64,000 nt of DNA from DAOUAM01 sp034433305. Its GTDB lineage: Bacteria > Chloroflexota > Dehalococcoidia > Lucifugimonadales > DAOUAM01. Positions 9,373 to 17,007 of the stretch are shown in pieces (the first letter of the stretch is position 1; each line of letters begins with the position of its first letter). Made by a program: the position numbers and the translations under genes. The stretch is taken from contig DAOUAM010000052.1 of the NCBI GenBank assembly GCA_034433305.1, forward strand, positions 3,043 through 67,042, written 5' to 3'. The notes below the pieces were generated by a model. The model was not told where the DNA came from, did not search any database, and saw only the letters and a list, made by a program, of their open reading frames with translations.

Positions 9373-10325
9373 AGGTTCACCACGTTGGGCGGGACGCCGG
9401 TCTTCTGGTACTGGCAGATAGTCCTGACCGTCTCCCTGGCGATGGCGTCATGGGCCTCCTGTGTGGCGCCGCCTATGTGGTGGGTGCCGATGACGCCCTC
9501 CAGCCTGAACAGGCTGTTGTCCACCGCGCCCGTGCCGGCGGCAGGCTCGCCCTCGAAGACGTCCAGGCCCACGCGCAGGCCCTTCTCCCGCACGTAGCGG
9601 GCCAGCGCCTGCTCGTCCACCACCTCGGCGCGGGAGGTGTTGATGAGGATGGCGCCGGGCCGCATGGCCCTGAAGAACTCCTCGCCCACCAGGTGCCTGG
9701 TGTCCCCTGTCAGGGCCACGTGGACGCTGACCACGTCGGAGCCAGCGGCTACCTCCAGGGGCGAAGGTTTCATCTCCAGGCCCAGCTCATGGGCGCGCTG
9801 GCGGGTGAGGGAGCGGCTCCAGGCGACCACCGGCATGCCGAAGGCCCGGGCGCGCGGGACCATGGCCTGCCCGATGCTGCCCATGCCGATGAGGCCCAGG
9901 GTGCGGCCATACAGCCCCCTGGCCTTGCTGTAGGCGTCCTTGTTCCAGCGGCCCTGGCGCAGGTCCAGCACGTTATCGGGGATATGCCTGTCCAGGGCGA
10001 TGATGAGGCCGAAAGCCAACTCCGCGACGGCATTGGCGTTCTTGCCAGGGCAGTTGGCGACGTAGATGCCGCACCGGGTGGCCGTTTCGACGTCAATGGT
10101 GTTGTAGCCAGCGCCGGCCCTGATGACCAGGCGCAGCCCGCCGGCCGTGAGCATCTCGGCGGTGACCGGCGTGCTCCGGACAACCAGTACCTCGGCGCCC
10201 GTCTCGGCGATGGCCTGGCGCAGCGCCTCGCCCTTCAGCCCGGGGCGGCACACGGCCTTGATGCCCTCCCTGGCAAGCTCCGCCGGCACGAAGTCCGGCA
10301 GCCTGTCGGCAATGAGCACCTTCAT
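9360..10325 (-). CDS. D-2-hydroxyacid dehydrogenase (SerA-like, no ACT domain)
   Basis: A 321-residue NAD-dependent 2-hydroxyacid dehydrogenase. The Rossmann motif is GLIGMGSIGQAMV at ~residues 145-157. The catalytic trio is visible: Arg in NTSRAEVVD, Glu in VFEGEP, His in THHIGGATQEA. That His motif, followed by a C-terminal segment, resembles 3-phosphoglycerate dehydrogenase, but there is no ACT or regulatory domain. It could make 3-phosphohydroxypyruvate for serine or act on another 2-hydroxyacid. It lies between tyrS and the BNR gene in a tight minus-strand run. Confidence 0.88.
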   Translation of the reverse strand: MKVLIADRLPDFVPAELAREGIKAVCRPGLKGEALRQAIAETGAEVLVVRSTPVTAEMLTAGGLRLVIRAGAGYNTIDVETATRCGIYVANCPGKNANAVAELAFGLIIALDRHIPDNVLDLRQGRWNKDAYSKARGLYGRTLGLIGMGSIGQAMVPRARAFGMPVVAWSRSLTRQRAHELGLEMKPSPLEVAAGSDVVSVHVALTGDTRHLVGEEFFRAMRPGAILINTSRAEVVDEQALARYVREKGLRVGLDVFEGEPAAGTGAVDNSLFRLEGVIGTHHIGGATQEAHDAIARETVRTICQYQKTGVPPNVVNLWNT

Positions 10326-10336
10326 GGTCTGCCCCG

Positions 10337-11653
10337 TCAGCCTTCCAGCCTGACCAGGCGGTACTCCCTGGCCCCACGGCGGAGCACCAGTACCCGGCCT
10401 TCCACGGCGTCCTGCAGCGTCACCATGTGGCGCACGTCGGACACCCTGCGGTTGCTCACGGCGATGCCGCCGCCCTGGACGAGCCTGCGGGCCTCGCTGC
10501 GGGAGGGCGCCAGGCTGGCCTCGGCCACCAGGTCAGGCAGCGGCACGCCCGCGCCCTCGAACCTCTGCCTGGGCAGCGAGAGGGAGGGCACGTCCTGGAA
10601 GATGTCCAGCAGCTCGGCGACGCTCAGCCCCGCAATCTCGCCGCCGAAGAGGACGGCTGTGGCAGCCTGGGCCTTGCGCAGGCCAGAATCGCCGTGGACG
10701 CTGCGGGTGACCTCCTCGGCCAGGCGGCGCTGGGCCTCACGCCGCTCTGGACGGCTGGACACCGCCTCCTCCAGGTCCGCCACCTCCTGGGGCGTGGCCA
10801 GGGTGAAGAACTTGAGGTACTTGATGACGTCGGCGTCGGCGGTGTTCAGCCAGAACTGGTAGAAGCGGAAGGGTGAAGTCCTGCTGGCATCCAGCCAGAC
10901 GGCGCCGGCCTCGGTCTTGCCGAACTTGACGCCCGTGGACGTGGTGACCAGCGGCATCACCAGGCCGTGGGCCTGGGCGCCCCGCAGGCGGCGTATCAGG
11001 TCAATGCCGGCGGTGATATTGCCCCACTGGTCGCTGCCGCCCATCTGGAGCACGCAGCCGTAGCGGTCGTACAGCACCAGGAAGTCGTAGGCTTGCAGGA
11101 GCATGTAGGAGAACTCGGTAAAGGATATGCCGGCCTCCATGCGCTTCTCCACCGACTCCTTGGCCAGCATGTAGTTGACGGTGAAGTGCTTGCCGATGTC
11201 CCGCAGGAAGCCCAGCAGGTCCAGGGGCGCTAGCCAGTCGGCGTTGTTGACCAGCCTGGCGGGATTGGCGCGGGCCTGGAAGTCCAGGAAACGGCTGAGC
11301 TGCTCCCGTATGCCCTGGAGGTTGTGCTCGATCTGCTCGCGGCTGAGGAGCTGGCGCTCCTGGGTCTTGCCGCTGGGGTCGCCGATCATGCCGGTGCCGC
11401 CGCCGACGATGGCGATGGGCGAATGCCCGTGGCGCTGGAGGTGGACCAGGGCCATGACCACCAGCAGGCTGCCCACGTGCAGGCTGTCGGCGGACGGGTC
11501 AAAGCCGATGTAGCCAGTGACCTTCTCCCTGGCCAGGAGGTCTTCCAGGCCGGGCGTGTACAGTTCCTGGCCCTGCTCCGTCCGATGGACCATGCCCCGC
11601 CAGCGGAACTCGTCCAGCACCGTCTTCACAGCCTGCGCGGTCACCTGTGCCAT
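10337..11653 (-). CDS. tyrS: Tyrosyl-tRNA synthetase
   Basis: A 438-residue class I aminoacyl-tRNA synthetase that charges tRNA-Tyr. The HIGH-equivalent is HVGS at ~59-62 and the KMSKS-equivalent is KFGKT (GVKFGKTEAGAVW) at ~240. GGSDQWGNI is the tyrosine/ATP pocket. An S4 RNA-binding domain lies at the C-terminus (from ~375, SEARRLVQGGGIAVSNRRVS). The start is the ATG behind GGAGGGGCC; an 11-residue longer frame exists but lacks a ribosome site. Confidence 0.96.
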   Translation of the reverse strand: MAQVTAQAVKTVLDEFRWRGMVHRTEQGQELYTPGLEDLLAREKVTGYIGFDPSADSLHVGSLLVVMALVHLQRHGHSPIAIVGGGTGMIGDPSGKTQERQLLSREQIEHNLQGIREQLSRFLDFQARANPARLVNNADWLAPLDLLGFLRDIGKHFTVNYMLAKESVEKRMEAGISFTEFSYMLLQAYDFLVLYDRYGCVLQMGGSDQWGNITAGIDLIRRLRGAQAHGLVMPLVTTSTGVKFGKTEAGAVWLDASRTSPFRFYQFWLNTADADVIKYLKFFTLATPQEVADLEEAVSSRPERREAQRRLAEEVTRSVHGDSGLRKAQAATAVLFGGEIAGLSVAELLDIFQDVPSLSLPRQRFEGAGVPLPDLVAEASLAPSRSEARRLVQGGGIAVSNRRVSDVRHMVTLQDAVEGRVLVLRRGAREYRLVRLEG

Positions 11654-11697
11654 TGGCCCCTCCGGTACCTGATGCGCGGACGTCATGCGCGACGCCC

Positions 11698-12381
11698 TTA
11701 CGCTGGGATGCTCTCCCGTATCCTCGCGATGGCCTCAGCCACCGTCATCTGCTTATTGTACACTGCCGAGCCGGCCACCAGCACCCTGGCCCCGGCTCCC
11801 ACCACCCTGGGCGCCGTCCTGGGGCTGATGCCGCCATCAACCTCAAGCTCCGCCGGAAGCCCGCGCTGGTCCAGCATGGCGCGCATGCGGCGGACCTTGT
11901 CCACCGTGCCCTCGATGAAGGCCTGGCCGCCAAAGCCGGGGTTGACGGTCATGACCAGCACCAGGTCCAGGTCGGGCAGGACCTCCTCCACCAGCGCCAG
12001 CGGCGAGCCGGGGTTGAGGGCCACGCCCGCCCGTTTGCCGGCGTCCTTGATCTGGTGCACGACGCGGTGCAGGTGGATGCAGGCCTCGGCGTGGACGGTG
12101 ATGATGTCGGCGCCGGCCTCGGCGAACTGGGGGATGAAGCGCTGGGGCTCGCTGATCATCATGTGCACGTCCAGGGGCAGGTCGGTCCAGGGCCGTATGG
12201 CCTGGACCACCAGCGGGCCGATGGTCAGGTTGGGTACGAAGTGGCCGTCCATGATGTCCACGTGGATGTAGTCGGCGCCGCCGCGCGCGGCCTCGGCCAC
12301 CTGCTCCCCCAGCTTGCTGAAGTCGGCGGAGAGGATGGAGGGCGCGATCTTGATGGACCTGTTGTGCGCTTCAACTGCCAC
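11698..12381 (-). CDS. rpe: Ribulose-phosphate 3-epimerase
   Basis: A 227-residue TIM-barrel enzyme that interconverts ribulose-5-phosphate and xylulose-5-phosphate. Diagnostic motifs are APSILSADF, HVDIMDGHFVPN (metal His and Asp), VHMMI, TVHAEA, MTVNPGFGGQ and ELEVDGGI (catalytic Asp). It starts with GTG inside the end of argH (11-base overlap), indicating translational coupling. Length is normal for the family. Confidence 0.96.
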   Translation of the reverse strand: MAVEAHNRSIKIAPSILSADFSKLGEQVAEAARGGADYIHVDIMDGHFVPNLTIGPLVVQAIRPWTDLPLDVHMMISEPQRFIPQFAEAGADIITVHAEACIHLHRVVHQIKDAGKRAGVALNPGSPLALVEEVLPDLDLVLVMTVNPGFGGQAFIEGTVDKVRRMRAMLDQRGLPAELEVDGGISPRTAPRVVGAGARVLVAGSAVYNKQMTVAEAIARIRESIPA

Positions 12382-13720
12382 GCTCAGCCTCCAGTTGGGC
12401 CCTGGCCTCGGCGATGGCCTTCTTCACCTGGGCGGAGGCCGTGCCGCCGGGCACGTCGCGGGCATTCACCGACGAGTCCACGTTGACCGAGAAGATGCCC
12501 TCGTCGAAGAGCGGCGAGAAGCGGCGGTACTCCTCCAGCGATAGCTCGTGGAAGGATTTGCGCTGCTGGGCGGCGTAGGCCAACAGCCGCGAAACGACGC
12601 CGTGGGCCTCGCGGAAGGGCAAGCCCTTGCCCACCAGGTAGTCAGCGATGTCGGTGGCCAGGACGTAGCTCTGCTGCGCCGCCTGGCGCATCCTGGCGGG
12701 GTTGAGGGCCATGGTGACTATCATACCTGTGAACACCTCCAGCGTGGGCAGCAGGGTGTCCACCGTGTCGAAGAAGCCCTCCTTGTCCTCCTGCAGGTCG
12801 CGGTTGTAGGTCAGGGGCAGGCCCTTGAGCACCGTCAGCAGGCCCAGGAGATGGCCGTACACCCGGCCGGTCTTGCCCCTGGCCAGCTCGGCGAAGTCGG
12901 GGTTGCGCTTCTGGGGCATGATGCTGCTGCCGGTGGTGTACTCCTCGCTCAGGCGGATGAAGCCGAACTCGTCGGAAGACCAGAGTACAATCTCCTCGGC
13001 CAGGCGGGAAAGATGCATCATGCAGATGGCTGCCGCCGAGTGGAAGTCCAGCAGGAAGTCGCGGTCGGAGACGGCGTCCATGCTGTTGGCCGAGATGGCG
13101 CTGAAGCCCAGCTCCCTGGCGACAAACTCGCGGTCTATGGGGTAGGGCAGGCCGGCCAGGGCGCCGCTGCCCAGGGGCATGACGTCGGCGCGCTGGCGGG
13201 CCTGCTGGAAGCGCTGCCTGTCCCGGCCAAACATCTCGAAGTAGGCCAGCATGTGGTGGGCGAAGAGGACCGGCTGGGCGCGCTGCACGTGGGTGTAGCC
13301 CGGCATCACCACATCGGCGTGGGCCTCGGCCCTGGCGACCAGGGCCTCGCGCAGGCGGTGGAGGCCGGCCAGCACCTGGGCGATGACCTCCCTGGTGTAG
13401 AGGCGCATGTCCAGGGCGACCTGGTCGTTGCGGGAGCGGGCCGTGTGGAGCCGGCCGGCGGCGTCGCCGATCTTCTCGTACAGGCGCCGCTCGATGTTCA
13501 TGTGGATGTCTTCCAGTTCGGGCCGCCAGGGGAAGGAGCCGTCCTCTATCTCCTGGCGGATGGCCTCCAGCCCCCTGACGATGGCCTCGGCCTCATCCCT
13601 GGCGATGATGCCCTGCTTGGCCAGCATGCGGGCGTGGGCGATAGACCCGGCGATGTCCTGCCTGTACAGCCGCCGGTCGTAGTGGATGGACACGGTGTAG
13701 GAAGAAGTCACTTCTTTCAT
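12371..13720 (-). CDS. argH: Argininosuccinate lyase
   Basis: A 449-residue fumarase/aspartase superfamily enzyme that cleaves argininosuccinate to arginine and fumarate, the last arginine step. HTARSRNDQVALDMR (~92), GYTHVQRAQP (~140) and the catalytic loop GSSIMPQKRNPD (~268) are intact. The usual N-terminal WGGRF motif is missing: the protein begins MKEVTSSYTVSIHYDRRLYR, and an in-frame TAG lies just upstream, so this is not a start-choice effect. Only the first ~20 residues are affected. Its partner argG lies 3.3 kb away across an insertion-rich stretch. Confidence 0.94.
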   Translation of the reverse strand: MKEVTSSYTVSIHYDRRLYRQDIAGSIAHARMLAKQGIIARDEAEAIVRGLEAIRQEIEDGSFPWRPELEDIHMNIERRLYEKIGDAAGRLHTARSRNDQVALDMRLYTREVIAQVLAGLHRLREALVARAEAHADVVMPGYTHVQRAQPVLFAHHMLAYFEMFGRDRQRFQQARQRADVMPLGSGALAGLPYPIDREFVARELGFSAISANSMDAVSDRDFLLDFHSAAAICMMHLSRLAEEIVLWSSDEFGFIRLSEEYTTGSSIMPQKRNPDFAELARGKTGRVYGHLLGLLTVLKGLPLTYNRDLQEDKEGFFDTVDTLLPTLEVFTGMIVTMALNPARMRQAAQQSYVLATDIADYLVGKGLPFREAHGVVSRLLAYAAQQRKSFHELSLEEYRRFSPLFDEGIFSVNVDSSVNARDVPGGTASAQVKKAIAEARAQLEAERGS

Positions 13721-13796
13721 CGGACTGCCTTGCTATAGCTGGGCGCACGCGCAGGAGCACCCCGCGTACGCCTCTTATGGACGAAGAGACGTACCG

Positions 13797-14270
13797 CTAA
13801 CCTGGCCGCTTGGGGACCAGGAAGCGCCGGCGCAGGGTCAGCACCTTCTCGCCGCGCTGGTTGTAGGCGCGGCTTTCCACGTACACGATGCCCCGGTCCG
13901 GTCGGCTGCGGGACTCGCGGGTCTCCAGCACCTCGCTCTCGGCGTAGATGGTGTCGCCCTGGAAGACCGGCGCATCGTGGGTGACCTTCTCGTACTCCAG
14001 GTTGGCGATGGCCTTGCCCGACGTGTCGCGCACGCTCATGCCCACCACCAGGCTCAGCACGTAGGTGCCGTTGACCAGTATCTTGCCGTGCTGGTGGTGC
14101 TCCTGCATGTAGTGCTCGTCTATGTGTATGGGGTTGTGGTTCATGGTGAGGAGGCAGAAGAGGTGGTTGTCCATCTCGGTGATGGTCTTGCCGGGCCAGT
14201 GCTTGAAGATGTCGCCGACCTTGAAGTCCTCAAGGTAGCCGCCGAAGCTTTCGCGTCCGTCGTGGATCAT
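13797..14270 (-). CDS. MaoC-like (R)-specific enoyl-CoA hydratase
   Basis: A 157-residue single hot-dog-fold protein. The catalytic hydratase motif is visible as NHNPIHIDEHYM (~residues 43-54), with HGKILVNGTYVLSLVVGM following. It should hydrate trans-2-enoyl-CoA or a related dicarboxylic acyl-CoA. The start is the ATG at 14270, behind GAGGGAGTAATCGCT. Close to an acyl-CoA dehydrogenase on the same strand (15067-16227), which suggests acyl-CoA or branched-chain acid oxidation. The substrate cannot be told from the sequence. Confidence 0.85.
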   Translation of the reverse strand: MIHDGRESFGGYLEDFKVGDIFKHWPGKTITEMDNHLFCLLTMNHNPIHIDEHYMQEHHQHGKILVNGTYVLSLVVGMSVRDTSGKAIANLEYEKVTHDAPVFQGDTIYAESEVLETRESRSRPDRGIVYVESRAYNQRGEKVLTLRRRFLVPKRPG

Positions 14271-14283
14271 AGCGATTACTCCC

Positions 14284-14787
14284 TCATAGCGAAGAAGACA
14301 GTGCTCGGAGGGTATGGACAATCGCCCACTTCCTCTTCTTCCTCAGGAAGTTCTCTGCGCCACTCTCAAACTCACTTCTGGTGATCTTGCATTTGTTGTC
14401 TGTACCATCTCTTCGCACGATCACATAGTCTTCAGTCACTTCCTCTACCCAGTTTTTCCAGTGTTTCACTCTAGTTTCAACTGGAATACCTGCTTCCTTA
14501 CAACGAATGAGCTCGCTCCTTAATTTGTTCCAGCTACCCTTTGGCTGAACTCGTGGCAGTGTACTATTTGGCTTCGAGTCGCTTGATGTCTTTGTTATCT
14601 CTATAGGGAAGAGATAGCGGAGGTCAAGGCGTCGGGATGCGCCTAGCACTTCTATCCCTGCCAGGCGGTCCTGCTCATCGAAGTCAAGGGCAATGTCGTC
14701 ATCCACCAGGCGGGTCTCGACCTGATGCTTACCGGGTAGGAATCTTATATAGAGAGTGTCGAACTTGGCGTCATATGATATGTCCAT
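14284..14787 (-). CDS. DUF2283 domain protein, possible antitoxin partner
   Basis: A 167-residue protein. Residues 1-55 form a DUF2283 domain (MDISYDAKFDTLYIRF, DIALDFDEQDRLAGIEVLGA). The remaining ~110 residues are unusual for the family, which is mostly ~70 residues long; they are Ser/Lys-rich and then basic. The start is the ATG behind GAGGGTCTAGGG. It begins two bases after the DUF4258 gene, and DUF2283/DUF4258 pairs commonly behave like toxin-antitoxin modules. The local sequence is visibly more AT-rich than its neighbours, suggesting acquisition. Confidence 0.75.
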   Translation of the reverse strand: MDISYDAKFDTLYIRFLPGKHQVETRLVDDDIALDFDEQDRLAGIEVLGASRRLDLRYLFPIEITKTSSDSKPNSTLPRVQPKGSWNKLRSELIRCKEAGIPVETRVKHWKNWVEEVTEDYVIVRRDGTDNKCKITRSEFESGAENFLRKKRKWAIVHTLRALSSSL

Positions 14788-14789
14788 CC

Positions 14790-15062
14790 CTAGACCCTCC
14801 ATCTGCCATAGAACACGAGGACCGTCACAACTACTATAGCATCCCCGTTTCTTCTCTCCCACGCGTATATGACCTTCACGAGCTTATGAGGATAGAAGCG
14901 CCCCCTCCGCTCATATCCCTCGGTAAAGACCATTTCCCGTGCGAGGCGAGGTGGCCTGGCATCTGACTCCCGTCCTTGTTCGAGCACGCGCCTCACTTCA
15001 TCTTCGGTGGCGCCTCGCTCGTTCATGTTATCCAGGGCGTGCTTTTGGAAATCGATCTCCAC
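14790..15062 (-). CDS. DUF4258 protein, possible RelE-like toxin
   Basis: A 90-residue DUF4258 protein. Family features are the opening helix FQKHALDNMNERGATEDEV, a central GRFYPHKLVKVIYAW strand pair and a closing DAIVVVTVLVFYGRW strand. The fold is thought to be related to RelE/ParE nucleases, but no activity is proven for this family. The downstream DUF2283 gene starts two bases away, consistent with a two-gene module lodged between maoC and the acyl-CoA dehydrogenase. Confidence 0.75.
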   Translation of the reverse strand: MEIDFQKHALDNMNERGATEDEVRRVLEQGRESDARPPRLAREMVFTEGYERRGRFYPHKLVKVIYAWERRNGDAIVVVTVLVFYGRWRV

Positions 15063-15066
15063 AGGA

Positions 15067-16227
15067 CTAAATTTTATACCTCTGGAGCAACTGCCGGGCG
15101 ATGACCAGCTTCTGTATCTCGTTGGTGCCCTCGCCGATGATCATGAGGGGCGCGTCGCGGTAGTAGCGCTCCACGGGGTAGTCCTTGATGTAGCCGTAGC
15201 CGCCATGAATGCGCATGGCCTCCAGCGTCACCTCGGCGCAGACCTCGCTGGCGAAGAGCTTGGCCATGCCGGCTTCCAGGTCCACCCGCTGGCCGGCGTC
15301 CTTCCTGGCGGCGGCGTCGTAGGTCAGCAGGCGGGCGGCCTGTATTTTGGTCGCCATGTCGGCCAGCTTCATCTGGATGGCCTGGTGCTGGGCGATGGGC
15401 ACGCCGAAGGCCCGGCGCTGCTGGGCGTAGCGGATGGCCGCCTCGAAGGCCGCCGTCGCCACGCCGACGGCCCTGGCCGCCACGTTGATGCGCCCGGTCT
15501 CCAGTCCGCTCATGGCCTGGCGGAAGCCCTGACCCTCGACGCCGCCCACCAGGTCCTCGGCCGGCACACGGCAGTCCTGGAAGACCAGCTCGCAGGTGTC
15601 CACGCCTCGGTAGCCCAGCTTGTCCAGTTGCTGGGCCACCGAGAAGCCCGGCGTCGGCTTCTCCACGATAAAGCAGCTTATGCCCCGGTAGGGCGGGTCG
15701 GCGCGGGTATCGGTCTTGGCCAGGACGGCGAAGGCGTTGCCGTGCTGGCCGTTGGTGATGAACATCTTGCTGCCGTTGAGCACGTACTCCTCGCCGTCGC
15801 GGACGGCGGTGGCCTGGATGGCCTGCACATCGCTGCCGGCGCCCGGCTCGGTGAGGGCCAGCCCGCCACGGACCTCCCCTCGGGCCATGCGGGGCAGGAA
15901 GCGCCGCTTCTGCTCCTGGGTGCCGAAACTGGCGATGATATAGGCCATGACGTGGTGGGTGCCGATGGGGCCTGTGAGGCTCATCCAGCCCTTGCTCAGC
16001 TCCTCGAAGACCATGGCGAAGGTGGTGTAGTCCAGGCCCAGGCCGTCGTACTCCTCGGGGATGGTGATGCCGAAGAGGCCCATGTCCCGCATCCTGTCCA
16101 CCAGCTCGGCGGGGTAAACGTCGTCGTGGTCGTAGCGGCTGGCAACCGGCTCCACGTCGCGTTTCACGAACTCGCGGACCAGGCCGACGATCTGGTTGCG
16201 GACTTCGGGGGAAGTCGGCGCAGTCAT
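15067..16227 (-). CDS. Acyl-CoA dehydrogenase
   Basis: A 386-residue FAD-dependent acyl-CoA dehydrogenase. Signature regions are GGLALTEPGAGSDVQAIQAT (FAD/substrate binding), NGSKMFITNG, RRAFGVPIAQHQAIQMKLAD and the catalytic stretch MIIGEGTNEIQKLVIARQLL with the C-terminal base Glu. Length is normal. The ATG at 16227 was used; the longer frame runs into the interspersed repeat at 16245. A MaoC hydratase lies nearby on the same strand. Chain-length preference cannot be predicted. Confidence 0.92.
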   Translation of the reverse strand: MTAPTSPEVRNQIVGLVREFVKRDVEPVASRYDHDDVYPAELVDRMRDMGLFGITIPEEYDGLGLDYTTFAMVFEELSKGWMSLTGPIGTHHVMAYIIASFGTQEQKRRFLPRMARGEVRGGLALTEPGAGSDVQAIQATAVRDGEEYVLNGSKMFITNGQHGNAFAVLAKTDTRADPPYRGISCFIVEKPTPGFSVAQQLDKLGYRGVDTCELVFQDCRVPAEDLVGGVEGQGFRQAMSGLETGRINVAARAVGVATAAFEAAIRYAQQRRAFGVPIAQHQAIQMKLADMATKIQAARLLTYDAAARKDAGQRVDLEAGMAKLFASEVCAEVTLEAMRIHGGYGYIKDYPVERYYRDAPLMIIGEGTNEIQKLVIARQLLQRYKI

Positions 16228-16244
16228 GGGACCACCTTATCCCC

Positions 16245-16301
16245 GTAGGGGCAGGCCTTGTGCCTGCCCAGGTCCCGGGCAACCACAAGGGTTGCCCCTA
16301 C
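16245..16301 (-). repeat. 57-bp interspersed palindromic repeat, copy 2 (inverted)
   Basis: This is the reverse complement of the element at 6574-6630, with about seven differences and the same 57-base length. Termini are GTAGGGGC and GCCCCTAC. It lies directly upstream of the acyl-CoA dehydrogenase ATG. The two copies in opposite orientation enclose ~9.6 kb. Confidence 0.85.
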
Positions 16302-16375
16302 ATTTTTTGGCCTCATCATAGCGACTCGGTGCTACAGGTTGCAGCCCTGCGGTGAGTCATGCAAGCACCACAGGG

Positions 16376-16484
16376 GGCTAGCGTCCGAAGGCCGGGAACT
16401 GCCTGGTGCCCACGTTCTTGGCTGACACACCCAGCACCTTCAGGAAGCCTTCGGCGTCCACGTGGCCGCAGGAGCCAGGGGCCT
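16376..16484 (-). pseudogene. Duplicated 3' end of argG
   Basis: About 109 bases repeat the last 36 codons and stop of argG (the intact copy is 17006-17114, offset 630 bases) with six differences. Four differences are synonymous third-position changes; the others give Leu to Pro and Tyr to Cys. The frame and the TAG stop are intact. The fragment starts 24 bases after the stop of the BrnA-like gene, so a BrnT/BrnA cassette is sandwiched between two argG 3' ends. It has no start of its own and is presumably untranslated. Confidence 0.9.
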
Positions 16485-16508
16485 GCCAGGTCCTGGCCAG
16501 ACGGTCAA

Positions 16509-16733
16509 TTATGCCGACCGCTTCCGCCACTGGTCACGTATTATGTCAGCCAGTGCCCGGAGGGCCTTGTTAACAGACTCCGCGTTGGGGAACACTTCAG
16601 CCACGTCTGGATCAAGCACTACCGCTATCGAGCCTCTGGCGAAGCGGTCAGCGTACTTCCCTCGAACGCCTTTGCTGAAGTCGTACTCCTCCAGCACGTC
16701 GGAGTCGTGGTCACTGTCCCGGTCCTTCCTCAT
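16509..16733 (-). CDS. BrnA-like antitoxin
   Basis: A 74-residue protein encoded just after, and overlapping by 23 bases, a BrnT-like toxin gene. It begins MRKDRDSDHDSDVLEEYDFS and continues with GVRGKYADRFARG, a segment typical of small antitoxins of this class (EYDFSKGVRGKY). The C-terminal half (VLDPDVAEVFPNAESVNKAL) probably provides the DNA-binding helices. The ATG was chosen behind GAGAGGAAGACTT. It should neutralise BrnT and autoregulate, although here the module lies directly behind argG. Confidence 0.85.
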   Translation of the reverse strand: MRKDRDSDHDSDVLEEYDFSKGVRGKYADRFARGSIAVVLDPDVAEVFPNAESVNKALRALADIIRDQWRKRSA

Positions 16734-16998
16734 AAGTCTTCCTCTCAGCCCTCGTTGCCAGGCGTGCACTGATAATACGAACCGTATCTCCTCGCTCAGT
16801 ATACACCATCACAATTATTCTGCCTCTGGCAGACTCACCGACTGTAACAAAGCGCTCTTCTTCAGCCGAGTGGAGTGGGTCTTCTATGGTCAGGGACAAA
16901 GGATCGCCAAAGACCGTAATGGCCTCTTCAAAAGAGACACCGTGTTTCCTGAAATTGGCCGACGCTTTACCTCTGTCCCATTCGAATGTAAGCGGCAT
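16711..16998 (-). CDS. brnT: BrnT-like toxin
   Basis: A 95-residue BrnT-family ribonuclease toxin. Family features are FEWDRGKASANFRKHGVSFE at the N-terminus, AITVFGDPLSL, RFVTVGESARGRIIVMVYTE and the C-terminal IISARLATRAERKTYEEG. BrnT toxins cleave RNA and inhibit translation. The ATG lies nine bases after the argG stop, so the toxin is probably transcribed with argG. The antitoxin follows and overlaps. Local sequence is less GC-rich than the arginine genes, consistent with acquisition. Confidence 0.9.
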   Translation of the reverse strand: MPLTFEWDRGKASANFRKHGVSFEEAITVFGDPLSLTIEDPLHSAEEERFVTVGESARGRIIVMVYTERGDTVRIISARLATRAERKTYEEGPGQ

Positions 16999-17007
16999 TC
17001 TCTAAGG

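Noticed and set aside
16227..16288. Longer frames starting in the 57-bp repeats (16288 on - and 6587 on +)
   Set aside because: The translated MWL...TRP sequences come from the repeat, not from the proteins; internal ATGs have ribosome sites.
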